The notes beneath the pieces were generated by a model. That model saw only the letters and a list, made by a program, of their open reading frames with translations. It had not been told where the DNA came from and did no database searches. Shown here piece by piece: positions 19,309-29,151 of a stretch of 64,000 bases of DNA. The position numbers and the translations under genes are program-made. How positions within the stretch are numbered: position 1 is the first letter of the stretch; each line of letters begins with the position of its first letter. Origin of the DNA: G963422565 sp963422565 (GTDB taxonomy: Bacteria; Pseudomonadota; Alphaproteobacteria; MPNO01); contig OY730228.1 of the NCBI GenBank assembly GCA_963422565.1, positions 2,046,001 through 2,110,000 of the forward strand. Reading direction: 5' to 3'.

Positions 19309-20307
19309 TCATCCGGCCTGAAGACCGACGATGCGACAGACCTCCTCGACGACCGGATCAGCGATCGCCCGCGCCCGTTCCGCTCCCTCGGCGAGCACGC
19401 TCTCGACATGGCCGGGGTCGGCCTCGAGACGGGCGAGGGCGGCGCCGATCGGCGCGAGCGCCTCGACGGCGAGATCGGCGAGCGCCGACTTGAACCCGGC
19501 GAAGCCCTTGCCGCCATACTCGGCAAGCACGCTCTCGACCGATCGGTCGGCGAGGCCCGCGAAGATGCCGACCAGATTGGCCGCCTCGGCGCGCCCTTCG
19601 AGGCCGGCGGGCGTCTCGGGCAGCGGCTCGGAATCAGTCCGGGCGCGGCGGATCTTGCGGGCGATCGCGTCCGCATCGTCGGTCAGGTTGATGCGCGAAC
19701 CCTCCGAGGGATCCGACTTGCTCATCTTGGCGCCGCCGTCGCGCAGGCTCATCACCCGCGCCGCTTCGCCGAGGATCAGCGGCTCGACCTCGGGGAAGAA
19801 GTCGCGGCCGAAATCGTGGTTGAACTTCTGCGCGATGTCGCGGGTCAACTCCAGATGCTGGCGCTGATCGTCGCCGACCGGCACATGGGTCGCCCGGTAG
19901 GCGAGGATGTCGGCGGCCATCAGCGTCGGATAGACATAGAGCCCGACCGAGGCGTTCTCGCGCTGGCGGCCGGCCTTCTCCTTGAACTGGGTCATCCGGT
20001 TGAGCCAGCCGAGCCGGGCGACGCAGTTGAAGATCCAGGCGAGTCGCGCATGGGCGGAGACGCGGCTCTGGTTGAAGACGATGCTGCGCGCGGGGTCGAT
20101 GCCGGCGGCGAGAAAGGCGGCGGCGCAGCTCCGGGTGCTGCGGACCAGCTCCGCCGGATCCTGATGCACGGTGATAGCGTGCATGTCGACCACGCAGTAG
20201 ATGCAGTCATGGGAGTCCTGCAGCCGCACGAAATTGCGGATCGCTCCCAGATAGTTGCCGAGATGCAGGCTGCCGGACGGCTGAACGCCGGAGAAGATGC
20301 GGCTCAT
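19309..20307 (-). CDS. trpS: Tryptophanyl-tRNA synthetase
   Basis: 332 residues from ATG 20307. Class I signatures PSGSLHLGNYLG (HIGH) and KMSKSDPSEGSRINL (KMSKS). FSGVQPSG at the start is typical. Sits in the long minus-strand run behind murJ, a linkage common in alphaproteobacteria. Confidence 0.97.
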   Translation of the reverse strand: MSRIFSGVQPSGSLHLGNYLGAIRNFVRLQDSHDCIYCVVDMHAITVHQDPAELVRSTRSCAAAFLAAGIDPARSIVFNQSRVSAHARLAWIFNCVARLGWLNRMTQFKEKAGRQRENASVGLYVYPTLMAADILAYRATHVPVGDDQRQHLELTRDIAQKFNHDFGRDFFPEVEPLILGEAARVMSLRDGGAKMSKSDPSEGSRINLTDDADAIARKIRRARTDSEPLPETPAGLEGRAEAANLVGIFAGLADRSVESVLAEYGGKGFAGFKSALADLAVEALAPIGAALARLEADPGHVESVLAEGAERARAIADPVVEEVCRIVGLQAG

Positions 20308-20371
20308 GGGCGCTCCCCGGCCCCGCTCCCGGCGGGGCGCGGCGGGGTTATCCATCGGCCGATCGAAGGGG

Positions 20372-21931
20372 TCAAGCCCCGCGCCGCCCGACCGCCGCGC
20401 GCAGCTCGCGCCAGCGGGCGGCGCCGAACAGAACGGCGAACGCCGCATAGCCGCCGATCCCGGCGGCCACCAGCAGGGCCAGCGCTCCGGCGCGGGCAGC
20501 CCCGCCGGCGGCGAGCGTCTCCGCGAGAGCAGCGCGCAGCCCGACGAGCAGCGCCGCCATCACGGCGGTTGCCAGCGATATCCGCACCAACCGGGCACCG
20601 AGCCGCCGGTCGACGACCAGATGGCGCCGCCGCAGAAGCAGCCCGGCCAGCAGCGCCGCGTTGATCCACATCGCCGCCGAGGTCGCGAGCGCGAGGCCGA
20701 TATGGGCAAGCGGCTGGAGGAGCGCGATCCCGAGGCCGACATTGGCGGCGACGGTCGCGAGCGTCGCCCGCATCGGGGTCGCCACGTCGCCGCGCGCGAA
20801 GAAGCCGGGGCCCAGCACCCGCGCCAACACGAAGGCGGGAAGGCCGAGCGCGAAGACCGCGAGCGCCTCGGCGGTCGCCCGGGCGGCGGCCGGGGTCAGG
20901 GCGCCCCGCTCGAACAGGACCGAGACGATCGGGCCGGGAAGAACCAGCAGCGCCGCCGCGGCGGGAAGCGTGAGCAGCATCGCGATCTCGATCGCCCGGT
21001 TGAACGTCTCCATCGCCGCCTCGTCCTCGCCGCTGCGGAGCTGGCGCGCGAGCAGCGGCAGCAGCACCGTGCCGACGGCGATGCCGATCACGCCGAGCGG
21101 GAGCTGATAAATGCGGTCGGCATAGTAGAGATAGGACACCGCCCCGGTCGGCAGCAGAGAGGCGAGCGCGGTGCCGACCACCAGGTTGATCTGGACCGCC
21201 CCGGCGCCAACGGCCCCGGTCAGACCGCGCCGCAGCAGGGTCCTGACCCGGCGGTCGAGCCGCGGCGCCCGCAATCGGAACGCCATCCCTTCGCGCCGGC
21301 AGGCCTCGAACAGCCACAGGAACTGCAGGATGCCGGCGGCGGAGACCCCCCAGGCAAGCGCATGGCCGGGCCCCGGAAGGACCGGTGCCGCCGCCAGGAG
21401 GAACAGGATCAGGGTGAGATTGAGCAGGATCGGCGCCGCGGCGGCGGCGGCGAAGCGGCCGAGCGCGTTGAGCACTCCCCCGAGGCAGGCGACCAGCGAG
21501 ATGAACAGCAGATAGGGAAAGGCGATCCGGCCGAACAGGACGGCGGTCCGGAACTTCTCCGGCTCGTCGGCGAAACCCGGCGCCAGGACATCGATGACCC
21601 AGGGCATCGCGATCTGCATCGCCGTGCAGAAGACCAGCAGCGCGGCGGCCATCGCCGAGAGGGTGTCAGCGGCGAAGCGCCCGGCGGCGGCGCGGCCCCG
21701 ATCGGTCAGGATCTCCGCGAAGATCGGCACGAAGGCGGCGGCGAAGGCGCCGTCGGCGAACAGCCTGCGGAACAGATTGGGAAGCCGGAAGGCGACGAAA
21801 AAGGCGTCGGCCGCCGAGCCGGCGCCGAGGAAGGCGGCGATCAGCATATCGCGAGCGAAGCCGAGGACCCGGCTCGCCAGGGTCAGGCCGCCGACGGTCG
21901 CGACCGCGCGCAGGACCGGAGGGCGGCTCAG
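20372..21931 (-). CDS. murJ: Lipid II flippase MurJ
   Basis: Polytopic membrane protein (about 14 segments) that flips lipid II. The first ATG (21847, MLIAAFLGAGSAADAFFVA) leaves off the first helix. The frame upstream reads LRAVATVGGLTLASRVLGFARD, just what MurJ starts with, so translation probably begins at CTG 21931, which has AGAGGGGG 7 bases before it. No ATG, GTG or TTG is found there in frame. From CTG the product is 519 residues. It follows glnD by about 30 bp. Confidence 0.9.
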   Translation of the reverse strand: MSRPPVLRAVATVGGLTLASRVLGFARDMLIAAFLGAGSAADAFFVAFRLPNLFRRLFADGAFAAAFVPIFAEILTDRGRAAAGRFAADTLSAMAAALLVFCTAMQIAMPWVIDVLAPGFADEPEKFRTAVLFGRIAFPYLLFISLVACLGGVLNALGRFAAAAAAPILLNLTLILFLLAAAPVLPGPGHALAWGVSAAGILQFLWLFEACRREGMAFRLRAPRLDRRVRTLLRRGLTGAVGAGAVQINLVVGTALASLLPTGAVSYLYYADRIYQLPLGVIGIAVGTVLLPLLARQLRSGEDEAAMETFNRAIEIAMLLTLPAAAALLVLPGPIVSVLFERGALTPAAARATAEALAVFALGLPAFVLARVLGPGFFARGDVATPMRATLATVAANVGLGIALLQPLAHIGLALATSAAMWINAALLAGLLLRRRHLVVDRRLGARLVRISLATAVMAALLVGLRAALAETLAAGGAARAGALALLVAAGIGGYAAFAVLFGAARWRELRAAVGRRGA

Positions 21932-21962
21932 ACGCCGGCCCCCTCTGCCCCGCGCGGCCGGG

Positions 21963-24737
21963 TCACGCCGCCGCCTCGACGCCGGGCGGTTCGGCGAGCG
22001 CCTCGGTCAGGGCGGCACGGATCCGCGCCAGCCGCGCCTCCTTGTCGATCTTCAGCCCGAAGACATCCTTGACGTAGAACACGTCGGACACACTTTCGCC
22101 ATAGGTCGCAATCTGGGCGCCCGAGATCCGGACGTTCTGGCGGGTCAGCGCGCGGGTGAGGGCGTAGAGCAGACCGGGCCGGTCGCGACCGCTGACCTCG
22201 ATCACGGTATGGGTGCGGCTCGCCGCGTTGTCGACGACCACCCGCGGCGCGACCTCGAAGACCCGGTCGCGGCCGGCGCCGGCGCGGCGGCGCAGCCGAA
22301 CCAGATCGCGGCGCGGCGCCGCCTCGCCGGCGAGCCAGCGCCCGATGGTCCGGGATATCCTGTCGAGCCGTTCGGGGCGCCTGATCGGGCAGCCCTTGCC
22401 GTCGTCCACCCAGAAGGTGTCGAGCGCCGTGCCGTCGGTCATGGTGGCGATCCTGGCATCCACGATGTTGGCGCCGGAGACGGCGAGGGCGCCCGCGATC
22501 TGAGCGAACAGCCCGGGATGGTCGGCGGCGTGGACGACGATCTCGGTCGCCCCGCGATAGGAATCGGCCCGGACATCGACCGCCAGCGCCTCGCCGGCCT
22601 CCCGCGCCCTCTGCATCAGCCGTGCATGCCGAAGATGGGCCTCGGTGGCGTAGGAGAGCCAGTATCCGGGATAGCCACGCGCGAGATGCGCCGCGATCTC
22701 CGCCTCCGGCCAGCCCGCGAGCGCCGCGCGGAGCGCTTCCTTCGCCGCGGCGGTCCGCGCGGCGCCACCGCGCGCGACGAACCCGCCGGTCAGCCGCTCC
22801 TCGGCGGCATGGTAGAGATCCCGGAGCAGCGCCGCCTTCCACGCCGTCCATACCCCTGGCCCGACGGCGCGGATGTCGGCCACGGTCAGCACCAATAGCA
22901 GCCGCAGCCGCTCGAGCGAGCGCACCGTCTCGACGAAGCGGGCGATGGTCTGCGGGTCGGCGAGATCGCGGTGAAAGGCGGTGGCGGACATCGCCAGATG
23001 ATGGCGGACCAGCCAGGCGACGGTCTCGGTCTCGCCGCCGCCCAACCCGAGGCGGGGTCCGATCCGCCTGGATATCTCCTCGCCGAGCACCGAGTGGTCG
23101 CCGCCCTGCCCCTTGGCGATGTCGTGCAGCAGCACGGCCGCATAGAGCGCCCGGCGGGACTGGATATTCCCGACGGCCGCCGTCGAGACCGGCATCTCCT
23201 CGGCGAACCTGCCTGCCTCGATCCCGTGGAGGACGCCGATCGCCCGTATGCTGTGCTCGTCGACCGTGTAGACATGGTATCTGTCATACTGCATCTGGGC
23301 GACGATACGGCCGAACTCGGGGATGAAACGCCCGAACACGCCGGCCTCGTTGAGCCGCCGCAGCGCGGTCTCGGGATCGTTGGGCGAGGTCAGCATGTCG
23401 AGGAACAGCCGGTTCGCTTCGGCGTCGCCGCGCAACCCGTCGACGAGGCGGAGGTTAATCGTCGCGGCGCGCAGCGCGCGCGGGTGGATATCGAGGCCCG
23501 ACTGCTGCGCGGCGTGGAACAAACGCAGGAGATTGACCGGCCGGTCGGCGAAGCTCCTGCCCTCGGCGAGCGCCAGCCGGCCGGCGTCGATCTCGAGCCC
23601 TTCCCCCGCCGGGCGCGGCAGGGCGCGGCGGGAAAAAGCGAAGCGCGGTCGCTTGGCGTGCTCGGCTTCGAGCGCCGCACAGAAGATTCGGGTGAGGTCG
23701 CCGACGGTCTTGGCGGTCAGGTAGTAATGCTTCATGAACCGCTCGACCGGGCGGCTGCCGCGGCGGCCGCAATAGCCGAGACGGGCGCCGATCTCGGCCT
23801 GCATGTCGAAGGTCAGACGGTCCTCGCCGCGCCCGGCGAGATAGTGCAGATGACAGCGCACGGTCAGCAGGAAGCGCCGCGCCCGGTCGAAGGAGGCCGC
23901 CTCCGCGTCGGTCAGCACGCCATGTCGGACCAGCCCCTGCGCGTCGTCGACCCCGTAGAGCGCTTTGGCGATCCAGAACATCGTGTGCAGGTCGCGGAGC
24001 CCGCCCTTGCCGTTCTTGACGTTGGGCTCCAGCACATAGCGCGAGTCGCCCATGCGGCGGTGGCGCTCGCCCCGCTCGGCGAGCTTGGCCTCGACGAAGC
24101 CGGGCGCCGAGACGGCCTGACGGGCGAAGCGGGCGCGGAACTCCCGGAACAGCGCCTTCTCGCCCCAGACATAGCGGGCATCGAGCATCGCCGCGCAGAT
24201 CGTGTGGTCGCCGCGCGCCAGCCGGACGCATTCGTCGACCGGCCGGACCGCCTGGCCCACCCCGAGACCGAGGTCCCACAGGAGATAGAGGACGTATTCG
24301 ATAACCTGCTCGGCGCGCGGAGTCAGCTTGTAGGGGAGCAGGAACAGGAGGTCGACATCGGAATGGGGAGCCATCTCGCCGCGGCCGTAGCCGCCGGTCG
24401 CGGTCAGGCAGATGCGCTCGCCGACGGTCGGGTTGGCGGCGGGGTAGACCCGGTCGGCGGCGAGGTCGTAGGCGGCGCGAAGAATCTGGTCCATCAGGAA
24501 GGATCGGGCGCGCACGATCGCCGGCCCGCCGGCCTCGCCGGCCTCGAAGCGGCGCCGGATCTCGACATCGCCGCGCGCGAGCGCCTCCTTGAACAGGGCC
24601 AGCAGCGCCCCCCGACAGGCGGAGGGAGGGCGCGCACGGGCGAGCGCCGCGGCGATGGCGGTATTGAGCGCCGCCCGGTCGACGATCGCGCGACGCCGCG
24701 GGATGCGCGCCCCGGGCTCGGCCGCCGCGCGGCTCAT
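21963..24737 (-). CDS. glnD: Bifunctional [protein-PII] uridylyltransferase/uridylyl-removing enzyme
   Basis: 924 residues. N-terminal nucleotidyltransferase GGYGRGEMAPHSDVDLLFL, central HD hydrolase LLHDIAKGQGGDHSVLG, and two C-terminal ACT domains (VVHAADHPGLFAQIAGAL and VSGRDRPGLLYALTRAL) that sense glutamine. Controls PII proteins in nitrogen regulation. Start overlaps the mutS stop as ATGA. Confidence 0.97.
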   Translation of the reverse strand: MSRAAAEPGARIPRRRAIVDRAALNTAIAAALARARPPSACRGALLALFKEALARGDVEIRRRFEAGEAGGPAIVRARSFLMDQILRAAYDLAADRVYPAANPTVGERICLTATGGYGRGEMAPHSDVDLLFLLPYKLTPRAEQVIEYVLYLLWDLGLGVGQAVRPVDECVRLARGDHTICAAMLDARYVWGEKALFREFRARFARQAVSAPGFVEAKLAERGERHRRMGDSRYVLEPNVKNGKGGLRDLHTMFWIAKALYGVDDAQGLVRHGVLTDAEAASFDRARRFLLTVRCHLHYLAGRGEDRLTFDMQAEIGARLGYCGRRGSRPVERFMKHYYLTAKTVGDLTRIFCAALEAEHAKRPRFAFSRRALPRPAGEGLEIDAGRLALAEGRSFADRPVNLLRLFHAAQQSGLDIHPRALRAATINLRLVDGLRGDAEANRLFLDMLTSPNDPETALRRLNEAGVFGRFIPEFGRIVAQMQYDRYHVYTVDEHSIRAIGVLHGIEAGRFAEEMPVSTAAVGNIQSRRALYAAVLLHDIAKGQGGDHSVLGEEISRRIGPRLGLGGGETETVAWLVRHHLAMSATAFHRDLADPQTIARFVETVRSLERLRLLLVLTVADIRAVGPGVWTAWKAALLRDLYHAAEERLTGGFVARGGAARTAAAKEALRAALAGWPEAEIAAHLARGYPGYWLSYATEAHLRHARLMQRAREAGEALAVDVRADSYRGATEIVVHAADHPGLFAQIAGALAVSGANIVDARIATMTDGTALDTFWVDDGKGCPIRRPERLDRISRTIGRWLAGEAAPRRDLVRLRRRAGAGRDRVFEVAPRVVVDNAASRTHTVIEVSGRDRPGLLYALTRALTRQNVRISGAQIATYGESVSDVFYVKDVFGLKIDKEARLARIRAALTEALAEPPGVEAAA

Positions 24738-27391
24738 CCGTTCTCTCCGGCGCCGCGCGAGGCTGCGCTAAGGCGATACAGCAGATCGAGCGCCGCGCGC
24801 GGCGAAAGCTCGTCCGGGTTGACCCCCTCGATGAGCCCGCAGACGCCGCAGGGCGGCGGCAGCGGCGTAGCGGCGGCGAACAGCGGCAGCTCCTCGGCGA
24901 GGGCCGCCAGCGCGCGCGACTGGCCGCCGGTCTCGAGCGTCTCCAGGACCTCTTCGGCGCGTGCGAGCGCCGCCGCAGGCAGCCCGGCCAGCCGCGCCAC
25001 ATGGATGCCGTAGGACTGGCTGGCGGCGCCCGGCGCGACCTCGTGGAGGAAAACGATCTCGCGGCCCCACTCCTCGACCCGCATGGTCGCGCAGCAGAGC
25101 GCGTCGAGCCGTCCGACCAGCGAGGCCAGCTCGTGAAAATGGGTCGCGAACAGCGCCCGCGCCCGGTTCACCTCATGCAGATGTTCGAGCGCGGCCCAGG
25201 CGATCGACAACCCGTCATAGGTTGCCGTGCCGCGGCCGATCTCGTCGAGGACGACCAACGCGCGCGGCCCCGCCTGGTTCAGGATGACGGCGGTCTCGAC
25301 CATCTCGACCATGAAGGTCGACCGCCCGCGCGCCAGATCGTCGGCGGCACCGACCCGCGAGAACAGCCGGTCGACGACCCCGATATGGGCGCGCTCGGCG
25401 GGGACGAAGGCGCCGATCTGGGCCAGGATCGCGATCAACGCGTTCTGGCGCAGAAAGGTCGACTTGCCGGCCATATTGGGGCCGGTGACCAGCCATAGCC
25501 GCCGATCCGGGCCGAGATCGCAGTCGTTGGCGATGAACGGCCGGCCGTCGTCGCGCTCGAGGAAGAGCTCGACCACCGGGTGGCGGCCGCCGACGATCTC
25601 GAAGCCGTCGCCGTCGTCGACCACGGGCCGGACATGGCGGCGCTCGACCGCGAGCGCCGCGAGCGCCGCCGTGACGTCGATCTCGGCGAGGCGCCTCGCA
25701 GCGGCGGCGAGCGGCTCCGCCGCCGCGGTCACCTGGGCGGCGAGGCACGCGAAAATCTCGAGCTCGCGGGCAAGCGCCCGATCGGCGGCATCCGCGAGAC
25801 GCCGCTCGAGACCGGCGAGTTCAACCGTGGTAAAGCGCCGGGCGTTGGCGATCGTCTGGCGGTGAACGAACCGGGCGTTGTCCGCCAGCCGCTCGGCGGT
25901 GGCCACGGTGGCTTCGACGAAATAGCCGAGCACGTTATTGTGACGGATCTTGAGCGAGGCGATGCCGGTCTCCTCGGCATAGCGCGCCTGCAGCGCGGCG
26001 ATCAGCCGCCGGTTGTCGTCGCGGAGCACGCGCAGCTCGTCGAGCGCCGGGTCGTAGCCGGCGGCGACGAACCCGCCGTCTCGGGCGAGAAGCGGCAGGT
26101 CGGGGGCGAGCGCATCCGTCAGCGCTTGGCACAGCGCGCCATGCCCGTCCAGCGCCGCCGCGGCCTCGGACAGAGCCGCGCGCGGCGACGGTGGGTCCGC
26201 GGCGAGCAGCGGCGCCAGCCGCCCGGCACATCCGATCGCATCGCGGACCGCCGCGAGGTCGCGCGGGCCGCCCCGACCGACCGTCAATCGGGAGACCGCC
26301 CGCGCCAGATCGGGGCAGCGCCGGAGCGCGGCGCGGACGGCCTCGCGCAGATCGGCATCGTCGTGGAAGGCGGCCAGCGCGTCCTGGCGGGCGCGGATCG
26401 CCGCCGGCGCGGTCAACGGCGCGGCGAGCCGGGCGGCGATCTCGCGCGCGCCGGCCCCGGTCAGGGTCATGTCGATAGCCCCGAGCAGCGATCCCTCGCG
26501 CCCGCCCGAGATCGCCTCGACGATCTCGAGGTTGCGCCGCGTCTGGGCGTCGATCTCCATCACCGCGCCGGCGGCGAGGCGGGCGGGCGGAGCGAGACGC
26601 GGCATTTGCCCGCGCTGGGTCAGCGCGACATAGTCGAGCGCCGCGCCGGCGGCCGCGATCTCGGCATGGTCGAAGCCGCCGAAGGCATCGAGCGCGGCGA
26701 CCGCGAACTGCGCGCAGAGTCGGCGGCGGGCCGAGACCGAGTCGAACCGCGCGTCGGGAAGCGCCGTCGGTGCGCGCTCCTCGAAGACCGAAGCGAGATC
26801 CGCTCGCGCCAGCAGCCGGTCGGCGACCAGAAGCTCGCCCGGATCGATCCGCGCCAGCGCCGCGGCGAGCGCCTCGGCGGCGACCGGCTGGGTGTGGAAC
26901 TCGCCGGTCGACATGTCGAGCCAGGCAAGGCCGAACGCGCCACCGGCCTCGGCGAGCGCCGCCAGATAGTTGTGGTGGCGGGCGTCGAGCAGCGCCTCTT
27001 CGGTCAGGGTGCCCGGGGTCAGCACCCGGACCACCTCGCGCGCCACCGGCGTCTTGCCGGCGCGCTTGCGCGAGGCCACCGGCTCCTCGATCTGCTCGCA
27101 GACGGCGACCCGGAACCCCTTGCGGATCAGACGTTGGAGATAGCTCTCGGCGGCGTGGACGGGGACCCCGCACATCGGGATATCCTCGCCCTGATGGCGG
27201 CCGCGCCGGGTCAGCGCGATGTCGAGCGCGGCGGCGGCGGCGACCGCGTCGTCGAAGAAGAGCTCGTAGAAATCCCCCATCCGGAAGAACAGGAGACAGC
27301 CGGGATTGGCGTCCTTGGCGGTCCGGTACTGCCGCATCATCGGGGTCTCGACCGGAGCGGCGGGAGCCCGAGCGGCGGAGCGGGAGACCAT
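24734..27391 (-). CDS. mutS: DNA mismatch repair protein MutS
   Basis: 885 residues from ATG 27391. Mismatch-reading FRMGDFYELFFDDA (Phe-x-Glu motif), ATPase Walker A TGPNMAGKSTFLRQ, Walker B VVLDEIGRGTATYDGLS, and the C-terminal ATHFHEL. Binds mismatches and recruits MutL. Heads the run mutS-glnD-murJ-trpS. No start beyond 27391 looks better; the 120 bp upstream include a short hairpin. Confidence 0.97.
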   Translation of the reverse strand: MVSRSAARAPAAPVETPMMRQYRTAKDANPGCLLFFRMGDFYELFFDDAVAAAAALDIALTRRGRHQGEDIPMCGVPVHAAESYLQRLIRKGFRVAVCEQIEEPVASRKRAGKTPVAREVVRVLTPGTLTEEALLDARHHNYLAALAEAGGAFGLAWLDMSTGEFHTQPVAAEALAAALARIDPGELLVADRLLARADLASVFEERAPTALPDARFDSVSARRRLCAQFAVAALDAFGGFDHAEIAAAGAALDYVALTQRGQMPRLAPPARLAAGAVMEIDAQTRRNLEIVEAISGGREGSLLGAIDMTLTGAGAREIAARLAAPLTAPAAIRARQDALAAFHDDADLREAVRAALRRCPDLARAVSRLTVGRGGPRDLAAVRDAIGCAGRLAPLLAADPPSPRAALSEAAAALDGHGALCQALTDALAPDLPLLARDGGFVAAGYDPALDELRVLRDDNRRLIAALQARYAEETGIASLKIRHNNVLGYFVEATVATAERLADNARFVHRQTIANARRFTTVELAGLERRLADAADRALARELEIFACLAAQVTAAAEPLAAAARRLAEIDVTAALAALAVERRHVRPVVDDGDGFEIVGGRHPVVELFLERDDGRPFIANDCDLGPDRRLWLVTGPNMAGKSTFLRQNALIAILAQIGAFVPAERAHIGVVDRLFSRVGAADDLARGRSTFMVEMVETAVILNQAGPRALVVLDEIGRGTATYDGLSIAWAALEHLHEVNRARALFATHFHELASLVGRLDALCCATMRVEEWGREIVFLHEVAPGAASQSYGIHVARLAGLPAAALARAEEVLETLETGGQSRALAALAEELPLFAAATPLPPPCGVCGLIEGVNPDELSPRAALDLLYRLSAASRGAGENG

Positions 27392-27509
27392 GGGCGGGGC
27401 TAGTCCGTAAACGTCCGAGGAGGCCGCGGCATAGCGAGGACCGACCGCGCAAGGCGGCGGCTGGAAAGTGTAGCGCCCACCCTCCGCCGAGGCCAGCGCG
27501 TGTCCTGGT

Positions 27510-27617
27510 TCAGGACATATGAGACGGAGGGTTGTCCTTGGCTGCCTGTTTGGCAAGGTATTCGGCGGCTTCCGCCGCCCGCGCACCCGGCGGAGGCACC
27601 GTAGCGGCGCCGCTCAC
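27510..27617 (-). CDS. 35-residue ORF coupled to holA
   Basis: GTG 27617 overlaps the holA stop as GTGA. The product ends AAEAAEYLAKQAAKDNPP and looks like an amphipathic helix with a short tail. A perfect 7-bp hairpin (27501-27517) covers its stop codon. No family known to me; could be a real small protein or chance. Confidence 0.35.
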   Translation of the reverse strand: MSGAATVPPPGARAAEAAEYLAKQAAKDNPPSHMS

Positions 27618-28642
27618 CGCCCCCGCGTCGCATGATCGCCGGCGATGGCGAAGAGCGCCTGGGCGGCGACCGGCTCGGGCGGCGCCGTTCCGGATTTGCA
27701 GGTGATCTCGGCGGCGGTGAGCGTATCGAGCGCCGCGGCGGCCGCGCGCGGCGTCCAGCGCCCGAGCGCCGCACGAAAGACGGGTGCGCGCTTGAAGAAC
27801 AGCGGCGGGCGCAGCGCCTTGATCGCCTGGTCGGGGGCGGCGCCCGCCGAGATGCGGGCGAGGCTCTCCTCCAACCGTTGGAAGTAGCGCTGGACCGCGC
27901 GCAGCACCGTCACCGGCGCCACCCCCTCCCCGGTCAGGCGGTCGAGCGCCGCGGCGAGGGCCGTCGCATCGCCCGCGGCCGCCGCGTTGCAGAGATCGTC
28001 GAGGGTGAGGGCCGCGGCGGCGCCACAGCTCGCGACCGCCTCCTCGAGCGTGATCCGGCCCGACCCGCCCGCGTAGAGCACTAGCTTCTCGATCTCCGAC
28101 CGGGTGATCATGCGGTCGGCGCCGAGCCGACCGCAGAGGAAGCGAAGCGCATCCTCCGTCGCGGACAAGCCCTCGGCGTCCAGCTCGGCGCGGATCAGCG
28201 CGTCGAGCCGACCGGGGTCGTCGGCATAGCAGGGAAGCGCGGCGGCGTCCCGCGCGCGCTCGAACAGCCGACGGAGCAGGGACCGCGGCGTGAGCTCCCC
28301 CGCCTCGATCACCACCAGCGTCTCGGCCTCGGGCCGCGCGAGAAGGGTCTCGACCGCCGCCGCGACGCGATCGCCGGCGGCGTCGACGCACACGACCCGG
28401 CTCTCCCCGGTCGGCGACAGGGCCGCCGCCTCGTCTCCCAGAAGGTCCGGCCGCTCGGCCAACATCGCCCCGCTCAGAAGGCCCACCCGGAACGGGTCGG
28501 CGAGGTCCGCGACGCGCGAGCGCGCGAGCGCCGCCGCCCGCTCGCGGACCAGCCCCGAATCCGGGCCGTAGACCAGACAGGCGCGCAGCCCGGCCGGTGG
28601 CTTCGCGACGAACCGGTCCGCTGCCGCCGGCGAGATCTTCAT
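27614..28642 (-). CDS. holA: DNA polymerase III subunit delta
   Basis: 342 residues from ATG 28642. CLVYGPDSGLVRERAAALA opens the AAA-like fold; LVVIEAGELTPRSLLRRLFE and the C-terminal collar region QALFAIAGDH-type end fit HolA. Opens the beta clamp within the clamp loader. Start overlaps lptE stop (ATGA), the usual alphaproteobacterial order leuS-lptE-holA. Confidence 0.93.
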   Translation of the reverse strand: MKISPAAADRFVAKPPAGLRACLVYGPDSGLVRERAAALARSRVADLADPFRVGLLSGAMLAERPDLLGDEAAALSPTGESRVVCVDAAGDRVAAAVETLLARPEAETLVVIEAGELTPRSLLRRLFERARDAAALPCYADDPGRLDALIRAELDAEGLSATEDALRFLCGRLGADRMITRSEIEKLVLYAGGSGRITLEEAVASCGAAAALTLDDLCNAAAAGDATALAAALDRLTGEGVAPVTVLRAVQRYFQRLEESLARISAGAAPDQAIKALRPPLFFKRAPVFRAALGRWTPRAAAAALDTLTAAEITCKSGTAPPEPVAAQALFAIAGDHATRGR

Positions 28643-29151
28643 CGCTTGCGCCGAAGCGCGAGCGCGAGCCGGGTGGTCAGATCGTCTGCGAGCGCGGCGA
28701 GGACCCGTCGGCGCGCCCCGTCCCCTGCCTTGAGGGTCGCATATTCCGAATCGAGGATGTCGTAGCCGCTCCGCGCCCCGGCGCTGCCCTCGGCCCGCGG
28801 CCGCCCGTCCGCCGTCGCGGTCAGCCTGTAGCGGGCCTCCAGGGTCAGGTTCGCCCGGGTCGCGACCGCGTCCAGGCGCAGGCCGAGCTCCTCCCGGGTC
28901 TCGGTCAGGACGACTTCGAGCAGATAGGCGGGCTCGTCCGGCGGCCCGGAGGGGTTGATCCGCAGCAGCAGATGGTTGCGCAGGATCTGGCCCTGCCTGT
29001 CGGCGATCGGCGCGATCCGGATGCCGGCCAGCGCCTCGACCACCCCGGTCGACCGGCCGTAGAGCGGTTCGAACCCGCAGCCCGCCGCCACGAGCAGCGC
29101 GGCGAGCCCGCACCGGCCGCGCCAGGCCCTCCGCGCGTCAGGCGACCACAT
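28639..29151 (-). CDS. lptE: LPS-assembly lipoprotein LptE
   Basis: 170 residues from ATG 29151, overlapping the leuS end by 14 bp. Lipobox LLVAAGC followed by GFEPLYG, the start of mature alphaproteobacterial LptE. The rest (IRIAPIADRQGQILRNHLL, then beta strands) matches the family. Plugs the LptD barrel in the outer membrane. Confidence 0.88.
   Translation of the reverse strand: MWSPDARRAWRGRCGLAALLVAAGCGFEPLYGRSTGVVEALAGIRIAPIADRQGQILRNHLLLRINPSGPPDEPAYLLEVVLTETREELGLRLDAVATRANLTLEARYRLTATADGRPRAEGSAGARSGYDILDSEYATLKAGDGARRRVLAALADDLTTRLALALRRKR

Noticed and set aside
22971..27403. Large plus-strand frames opposite glnD and mutS
   Set aside because: Shadows of well-supported genes; no ribosome sites or domains.
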